Positions 58,812-64,000 of a stretch of 64,000 nucleotides of DNA are shown here, piece by piece (positions within the stretch are counted from its first letter, which is position 1; the number at the start of each line of letters is the position of its first letter). The stretch covers positions 1,240,001-1,304,000 of the forward strand of contig NZ_CP090347.1 in the NCBI RefSeq assembly GCF_021398715.1. Reading direction: 5' to 3'. Both the position numbers and the translations under genes were made by a program. Source of the stretch: Microbacterium binotii (GTDB lineage: Bacteria; Actinomycetota; Actinomycetes; Actinomycetales; Microbacteriaceae). The notes under the pieces were generated by a model that saw only the letters and a program-made list of their open reading frames with translations, ran no database searches and was not told the DNA's origin.

Positions 58812-61800
58812 ATGGCTCTTCTCTCCGCTTCCGCGAGCGCCGCGGCCGACGCCGAGCCGGTGTTCGAGGCGCCCGATTGGGATGCCTCGCAGCGGGCGGT
58901 GCTGGACGCGGAGCCGGACCGGTCGCTCGTGGTCGTCGGGGCACCGGGATCAGGAAAGACCACGCTGCTGATCGCGCGTGTGGCGCAGCTCACGGCCCGA
59001 GGGCTCGACCCCGACGAGGTGTTGGTGCTCACCTCGACGCGCCAGAGCGCCACCGCACTGCGCGACCGCCTCTCGCTGGCGATGACGGGTGCCCGCTCGG
59101 GTGCGCCCGCCCGATCGGTCGCCTCTCTCGCGTTCGAGATCGTGCGCGCGCACGAGGTACGCCGCGACCGCCCGGCGCCGCGTCTTCTCACGGGAGCGGA
59201 CGACGACCAGATCGTGCACGATCTGCTGCGCGGCGATGACCTCGACGAACAAGACGGGGCCGCATCCCGCTGGCCGGACGGTTTCGGCGCCGCGGTGCGC
59301 TCGTCGCGCGCCTTCCGCAGCGAGTTGCGGGCGTTCCTCGCCGAATGCACGACGTGGGGCATCGAACCGCCGGAGCTCGCCGCGCTGGCCGCATCCGAAG
59401 GCGTGCCGGTCTGGGAGGCGCTCAGTTCGTTCCTCGTCGAGTACGACGATGCCCGCGGCCATCTGCGCTCCTCGCACCGTGATGCGGCGGGACTCGTCGC
59501 CGAGGCCGTGTCGCTGCTCGGCCGGCTCGAGGCGACGGACCCGGCGCTTGCCGTGGTGCGGCGCCTGCGCGCCGTCCTGGTCGACGACGCGCAGGAACTC
59601 ACCCCGGGTGCCGTCGCGCTGCTGGAGGCGCTGCACGCGCGAGGGATCGCGGTCACCGCCTTCGGCGATCCCGACATCGGTTCCGGCGCCTTCCGGGGCG
59701 CGCGTCCCGAGCACTTCGCGCGTCTGGCCGCATCCCTCGGACGCACCGCGGTCCTCGAGCGAACCCACCGCGGCACCGCTCTGCAGACGGATGCCGTGCG
59801 GCGGGTCACGAGCAGGATCGGCGCCGCGGGGGTCGTCGCCCACCGGCGGGCGGCGCAGGGGGCACCAGACGATGAGAGCCTCCGGGTGTATCTCGCGCGC
59901 TCCGCACCCGAGGAGCACGACCTCATCGCTCGTGTGCTGCGGGAAAGGCATCTGCGCGACGGGGTGGCGTGGGCCGACTGCGCCGTGATCGCCCACGACT
60001 CGCGGCAGGTCGCCGCGCTCGAGGCAGAGCTCGGCGCGCGGGAGGTGCCTGCCCGAGCGCCTGGTCTCGTCGAGCCGTTGGGGACGCGGGGGAGCGTCAG
60101 GCGTCTGCTCACGGTCGTCCGCGCGGCGGCCGAGGAGATCGATCCGGCCGAGACGCTCCTGTCCGCGGGATTCGACCCCGTCGACCTCCGCAGACTCCGA
60201 GCGGCGCTGCGTCGGGCCGAGGTGCTCGTGGCGGGCACGAGGTCCGCCGCTCACCTGCTCGCAGAGGCGTTGCGGGAGCCCGCGCGGCTGGAGGCGCTCG
60301 GCACACGGGAGGGATCGCGTGCCGCGACGATCGCCGTGACACTCGCGCAGCTGCGGGACGGCCTCGGGCGCGGCGCCACCGCGCACGAGCTGCTGTGGAC
60401 CGCGTGGTCGCGCAGCGGACTGGAAGCCGCGTGGTCGACGCTCGCCCGCGGATCGGGTCCGCTCGCCGAGCAGGCCGACCGCGACCTGGATGCGGTCGTG
60501 GCGCTCTTCCAAGCCGCCAAACGCTTCGGCGAGCGTGCCGAGGAGGGCGGTCCCCGTGACCCGATGGTGTTCGTGCGGGGTGTCCTCGACAGCGACGTGG
60601 CCGAAGACCTCTTCGCTCCTCCGAGTCGCAGGGAGCGGGTGCAGGTGCTCACCCCCGCGGCGGCGCTGGGTGCCGAGTTCGACACGGTCGTGATCGCCGG
60701 CATGCAGGAGGGCGTCTGGCCCAACACGCGTCTGCGCGGCACCCTGCTGCAGGCATGGCGGCTCGCGGAGGCGCGCATCGGCGCGGACGCGCCGAGCACC
60801 CGTGATCGGCGCCGAGAGGTGCTGCACGACGAGTTGCGTCTGTTCGCCCGGGCGCTGTCTCGCGCGCGCAGCCGTGTGGTGGTGACCGCGGTCTCGGACG
60901 ACGCATCCGTGCCGAGCCCGCTCCTGGAACTGCTGCCCGACGCCCAGCCGGCGCCCACCCGGCATCCGCTCTCGCTCCGAGGGCTCGTGGCAGCCCACCG
61001 GCGGACCCTGACCACGACGACCGCGCCCGCGGCCCGCTCGCACGCGGCCGGGCAGCTCGTTCATCTGGCCGATGCGCGTGTCGCCGGCGCCGCCCCCGCG
61101 CAGTGGTACGGCATGGCTCCCACCACGTCCCACGGGCCGCTGCACGACGCCGTCGAGACATCCGTGCGACTCTCGCCCTCCCGACTGGAAGCGCTGGAGA
61201 CCTGTCAGCTGGACTGGGTCATCGCGGACCTCGGCGGTGCGCGCACCGAGACGACGGCCGGTCTCGGGACGCTCCTGCACCACGCGATGGAGACCGCAGG
61301 ACCGGACGAGGACTCTCTCTGGCGAGCGGTCGAAGAGCGCTGGGACGAGCTGGAGTTCGATGCTCCGTGGCGCGAGCGCGTCGAGCGAGACCGCGCGCGC
61401 GACCTGGTCCGGCGGCTCTCGGCCTACCTCCGGGACTTCGAGGCGCGCGGCGGGAGACTGCTGGGAGCCGAGTCGAGGTTCGAGGTGTCGCTGCCGCATC
61501 CGGCGGGTGACGAGGCGCAGCCCATGGTGCTGTCGGGAACCATCGACCGCGTCGAGCTGCTGCCCGACGGGCGCGTGGAGATCGTCGATCTCAAGACCGG
61601 GCGATCCGTGGCGAGCACGGACGCGAAGGTGGCCGAGAATGCGCAGCTGGCGGCCTACCAGGTCGCGGTGGATGCGGGCATGGTGCCCGACGCGCAGGGG
61701 CGTGACAGTGCGGGAGCGAAGCTGCTGGTTCTGCAGCCCACGTCGTCCCGTGCGATCTTCGCGACGCCCACGCAGCCTCCCCTCGACGATGCGGCGCGTG

Positions 61801-61943
61801 CCGCCTTCCTCGGCCGACTGAACGCGGCGGCGACCGTGATGGGTGCGCGCTCCTTCGAGGCGCACTATGAGACGCACTGCCGCGACGACTTCTCGCACGG
61901 CGTGTGCCGCATCCACACGGTCGCACCGGTGAGTGCTCCGTGA
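58812..61943 (+). CDS. UvrD/RecB-type helicase-nuclease, AdnA-like
   Basis: 1043 residues. N-terminal superfamily 1 motor: Walker A VGAPGSGKTT (about 42-51), LVLTSTRQSA, and motif II as LVDDAQELTPG (about 256), where active helicases have DExQD. The C-terminal part has a RecB-type nuclease: HHAMETAG, GTIDRVELLPDG, VDLKTGRS (about 925), QLAAYQ. Mycobacterial AdnA has this two-part build and pairs with AdnB for end resection in double-strand break repair. ATG 58812, after TACCGT and 7 bases. Coupled to the next gene by GTGA. A Cys in ETCQLDW and two near the end (HCRDDFSHGVC) might hold a metal cluster. Confidence 0.85.
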   Translation: MALLSASASAAADAEPVFEAPDWDASQRAVLDAEPDRSLVVVGAPGSGKTTLLIARVAQLTARGLDPDEVLVLTSTRQSATALRDRLSLAMTGARSGAPARSVASLAFEIVRAHEVRRDRPAPRLLTGADDDQIVHDLLRGDDLDEQDGAASRWPDGFGAAVRSSRAFRSELRAFLAECTTWGIEPPELAALAASEGVPVWEALSSFLVEYDDARGHLRSSHRDAAGLVAEAVSLLGRLEATDPALAVVRRLRAVLVDDAQELTPGAVALLEALHARGIAVTAFGDPDIGSGAFRGARPEHFARLAASLGRTAVLERTHRGTALQTDAVRRVTSRIGAAGVVAHRRAAQGAPDDESLRVYLARSAPEEHDLIARVLRERHLRDGVAWADCAVIAHDSRQVAALEAELGAREVPARAPGLVEPLGTRGSVRRLLTVVRAAAEEIDPAETLLSAGFDPVDLRRLRAALRRAEVLVAGTRSAAHLLAEALREPARLEALGTREGSRAATIAVTLAQLRDGLGRGATAHELLWTAWSRSGLEAAWSTLARGSGPLAEQADRDLDAVVALFQAAKRFGERAEEGGPRDPMVFVRGVLDSDVAEDLFAPPSRRERVQVLTPAAALGAEFDTVVIAGMQEGVWPNTRLRGTLLQAWRLAEARIGADAPSTRDRRREVLHDELRLFARALSRARSRVVVTAVSDDASVPSPLLELLPDAQPAPTRHPLSLRGLVAAHRRTLTTTTAPAARSHAAGQLVHLADARVAGAAPAQWYGMAPTTSHGPLHDAVETSVRLSPSRLEALETCQLDWVIADLGGARTETTAGLGTLLHHAMETAGPDEDSLWRAVEERWDELEFDAPWRERVERDRARDLVRRLSAYLRDFEARGGRLLGAESRFEVSLPHPAGDEAQPMVLSGTIDRVELLPDGRVEIVDLKTGRSVASTDAKVAENAQLAAYQVAVDAGMVPDAQGRDSAGAKLLVLQPTSSRAIFATPTQPPLDDAARAAFLGRLNAAATVMGARSFEAHYETHCRDDFSHGVCRIHTVAPVSAP

Positions 61944-64000
61944 CCGGGCTGATCAGCGCGGCGGCGATCGCCGCCGCGCTCGGGCAGTTCCCGCCCACGG
62001 CCGAGCAGTCGGCGGTGATCGAGTCCGATCTCGAACCGGCGCTCGTGGTCGCGGGAGCCGGCAGCGGCAAGACCGAGACGATGGCCGGCCGCGTCGTGTG
62101 GCTCGTGGCGAACGGTCTCGTCCGCCGCGACCAGATCCTGGGGCTCACTTTCACCCGCAAAGCGGCGGGAGAGCTCGCTGAGCGCATCCAGCGTCGCCTG
62201 GCGCGTCTCGCGGAGTTCGAGCGGCGCGGACTTCTCGGCAGCCTCGAGGATCTCCACCGTCGCGGCGAGTTGGCGGGTTTCGGTGAGATCGAGCGTTCGG
62301 GCGGATCCGACGACGATCGACGCAGGCTTCTGGATCGTCTCGCCGAGGAGCGCGTCGTCGACGCGGTGCCCGCCGACGACGCAGACGATCTGCTCGACCG
62401 GCCGACGGTCTCGACGTACAACAGCTTCGCCGACGGCATCGTCCGCGAACACGCGGCCCGCATCGGGCGCGACGCGGAAGCCGTCGTGCTGTCCGAGTCC
62501 GCCGCCTGGCTGCTGATGCGCCGCACGGTGCTCGCCTCGGACGACCCGGAGCTCGAGGCGACGGAGGAGTCGCTGCGGACCCTCGTCGATCGTGCGCTGC
62601 GCATCGCGCGCGACGCCGTCGACAACCTCGTCGATCTCGACGACCTCGAGCGATTCCCCGAGACGTTCGCGCGCGTCGTCGACGTCCCGTCGGAGAACGC
62701 GCGCACCACGGTCTACAAGGACGTGCTGGACGACGTCGCCGCGGTCGGCAAGCTCTCGCTCTACGCACGCCTCGCCCGTGAGTACGACCAGAACAAGCGC
62801 CGGACCGGGGTGATCGACTTCGCGGATCAGGTGGCCGGGGCCTACGAGATCGTGCGAGGCGATCCGCGACTGGTCGAAGAGCTGCGCGACCAGTACCGCG
62901 TGGTGCTGTTGGACGAGTATCAGGACACCTCGGTGGTGCAGAGTCTGCTGCTCTCGACCCTGTTCGCGGATTCTGCGGTGATGGCGGTCGGAGACCCTCA
63001 CCAGGCGATCTACGGATGGCGTGGTGCGAGCGCCGGCAACCTGGCGGGTTTCGCCGCGGCATTCTCGGCCCGCGACACGTGCGCTCGATTCGACCTGCTC
63101 ACGAGCTGGCGAAACGCTCCGGCAGTGCTCCGCGCGGCCACCGCCGTGCTGGCGCCGCTCGCCGAACGCAGCGCCGTCGCGGTGGGCACCCTGCGCGCGA
63201 GACCCGGCGCCGACGACGGGCGGGTCGAGATCGTGACGGAGCCCGACCTCGAGAGCGAGGCGGATGCGGTCGCGCGCTGGTTCGCCGAGGTCATCCGCGC
63301 GCGCGGTGCCGAGGGGCGCTCGACGACGGGCGCCGTGCTCTTCCGTGCCAAGAAGCACATGCCGCGATTCGCCGAGGCGCTGGCACGTCACGGCATCCCG
63401 CATCGCGTTCTCGGCCTCGGCGGACTGCTGAGCACGCCCGAGATCGTCGACATCGTCAGCGCCCTGCGCGTCGTCAGCGATCCTACGCAGGGCTCCGCCC
63501 TCATTCGTCTGCTGAGCGGTCCGCGATGGGCGATCGGGCTGGCGGATCTGGCCGCGCTGAACGATCTCGCCCAGCGCCAGGTGCGTGCGCAGGCCGGCGG
63601 CGAGAGCGAGCCGGACCTACTGGCGCGGCTGCGTCAGAGCGCGCGCAGCGAGACCGGGTCGCTCATCGACGCCCTCGATCTGTTCGCGAGGCTCCGCCCA
63701 GACCACGCCTGGTTCCAGACGTTCACCCCTGCCGCGCGGGATCGACTACGGGAGGCGGCGGCGGTATTCGCCGGGCTCCGGCAGGTGGCAGCGACCCTGC
63801 CCCTGACGGAGCTTGTGCGGGCGATCGAGGTGGAGCTGCGGCTGGACATCGAACTCGCCGCCAACGAGAGCCGCGGGCCGGCGCGCACGGCTGCCGCCCA
63901 GGTGCGGGCGTTCGTCGACGAGGTCAACGCATTCCTCGCCGCCGACGAACACGGCTCTCTGACGAGCCTGCTGGCCTGGCTCGAGCACGCTGAGCGCAGC
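61940..64000 (+). CDS. UvrD-type helicase, AdnB-like, 3' end cut off
   Basis: The reading frame runs open from GTG 61940 to the window edge (687 codons). Motor motifs are intact: Walker A VVAGAGSGKTET (about 36-46), LTFTRKAAGEL, VSTYNSFADGIV, motif II VLLDEYQDTS (about 324-328), GDPHQAIYGWRGAS and LLTSWRN. The N-terminal insert before VSTYNSF is typical of AdnB. The expected C-terminal nuclease and Fe-S Cys lie outside the window. It should be the translocating subunit of the pair with the upstream protein, in agreement with the normal DExQD here and the altered one upstream. Confidence 0.88.
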   Translation, partial: MTGLISAAAIAAALGQFPPTAEQSAVIESDLEPALVVAGAGSGKTETMAGRVVWLVANGLVRRDQILGLTFTRKAAGELAERIQRRLARLAEFERRGLLGSLEDLHRRGELAGFGEIERSGGSDDDRRRLLDRLAEERVVDAVPADDADDLLDRPTVSTYNSFADGIVREHAARIGRDAEAVVLSESAAWLLMRRTVLASDDPELEATEESLRTLVDRALRIARDAVDNLVDLDDLERFPETFARVVDVPSENARTTVYKDVLDDVAAVGKLSLYARLAREYDQNKRRTGVIDFADQVAGAYEIVRGDPRLVEELRDQYRVVLLDEYQDTSVVQSLLLSTLFADSAVMAVGDPHQAIYGWRGASAGNLAGFAAAFSARDTCARFDLLTSWRNAPAVLRAATAVLAPLAERSAVAVGTLRARPGADDGRVEIVTEPDLESEADAVARWFAEVIRARGAEGRSTTGAVLFRAKKHMPRFAEALARHGIPHRVLGLGGLLSTPEIVDIVSALRVVSDPTQGSALIRLLSGPRWAIGLADLAALNDLAQRQVRAQAGGESEPDLLARLRQSARSETGSLIDALDLFARLRPDHAWFQTFTPAARDRLREAAAVFAGLRQVAATLPLTELVRAIEVELRLDIELAANESRGPARTAAAQVRAFVDEVNAFLAADEHGSLTSLLAWLEHAERS

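Noticed and set aside
1..64000. CRISPR array, prophage, transposase, tRNA or rRNA
   Set aside because: No regular repeat-spacer pattern, no phage or transposase motifs in any credible gene, and no tRNA or rRNA signature seen on either strand.

Overview
The window looks like a contiguous piece of chromosome from a high-GC actinobacterium of the family Microbacteriaceae, most likely Microbacterium or a close relative. The reasons are roughly 70% GC, very tight packing on both strands, frequent 4-base start/stop overlaps (ATGA, GTGA), actinobacterial marker genes (DUF3117, DUF3107, a MarP-type protease, an AdnA/AdnB-like helicase-nuclease pair, actinobacterial DapC and DapD) and many apparently leaderless genes with a TANNNT box 6-7 bases before the start codon. 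There are no rRNA or tRNA genes, no CRISPR array, no transposase and no prophage. The only clear RNA element is a tandem glycine riboswitch.

Layout. 1-8.4 kb: accessory metabolism and regulators (a cut-off XRE/MmyB regulator, a PucR regulator, a decayed and an intact alpha/beta hydrolase, an MFS exporter coupled to a UBP zinc-finger protein, a molybdopterin oxidoreductase-ferredoxin reductase-DUF6510 unit, an SDR, gluconokinase, two small Cys-containing proteins). 8.4-12 kb: a DHA2-type exporter and a multidrug-type ABC half-transporter. 12-18.6 kb: an NAD synthesis operon on the minus strand, nrtR-nadA-nadB-nadC-nadS, ending in a coupled glycosyltransferase, with a palindromic NrtR-type operator before the first start codon. 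18.7-24.6 kb: a MarP-like protease, then gcvT-gcvH-gcvP behind the riboswitch. 24.6-25.9 kb: a DUF559/AbiEi-like gene flanked by two copies of a 73-base compound palindrome.

26-34.7 kb: a CPBP protease, a stand-alone solute-binding lipoprotein and a complete peptide/nickel-class ABC importer (oppA-oppB-oppC-oppDF plus a PH-domain membrane protein). 34.8-38.8 kb: typA, then a divergent XRE-cupin regulator and azlC-azlD. 38.4-46.5 kb: a lysine/diaminopimelate neighbourhood (fdxA, dapC, dapD, dapE) with gltA, ddaH and ppk2 inserted. 46.5-46.8 kb: a 325-bp insertion bounded by 30-bp direct repeats. 46.9-58.7 kb: conserved actinobacterial housekeeping genes (DUF3117, O-methyltransferase, tatB, mrp, DUF1003, a PRC/MgtE-N/CBS protein, aminopeptidase P, an EEP nuclease, a PHP phosphatase, a DEAD-box helicase, a MiaE-like ferritin, RidA, DUF3107). 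58.8 kb to the end: two UvrD/RecB-type helicase-nuclease genes, the second cut by the window edge.

The strongest leads for something undescribed are the pair of 73-base compound palindromes around the nuclease-like gene, the 325-bp insertion that rebuilds a gene end with 30-bp repeats, and the heavy over-use of the octamer GGATGCGG/CCGCATCC on both strands. Well-supported regulatory readings are the NrtR operator, the riboswitch helix that can mask the gcvT ribosome binding site, and tandem palindromes between the XRE regulator and azlC. Everything is read from sequence alone; no database search or folding program was run.
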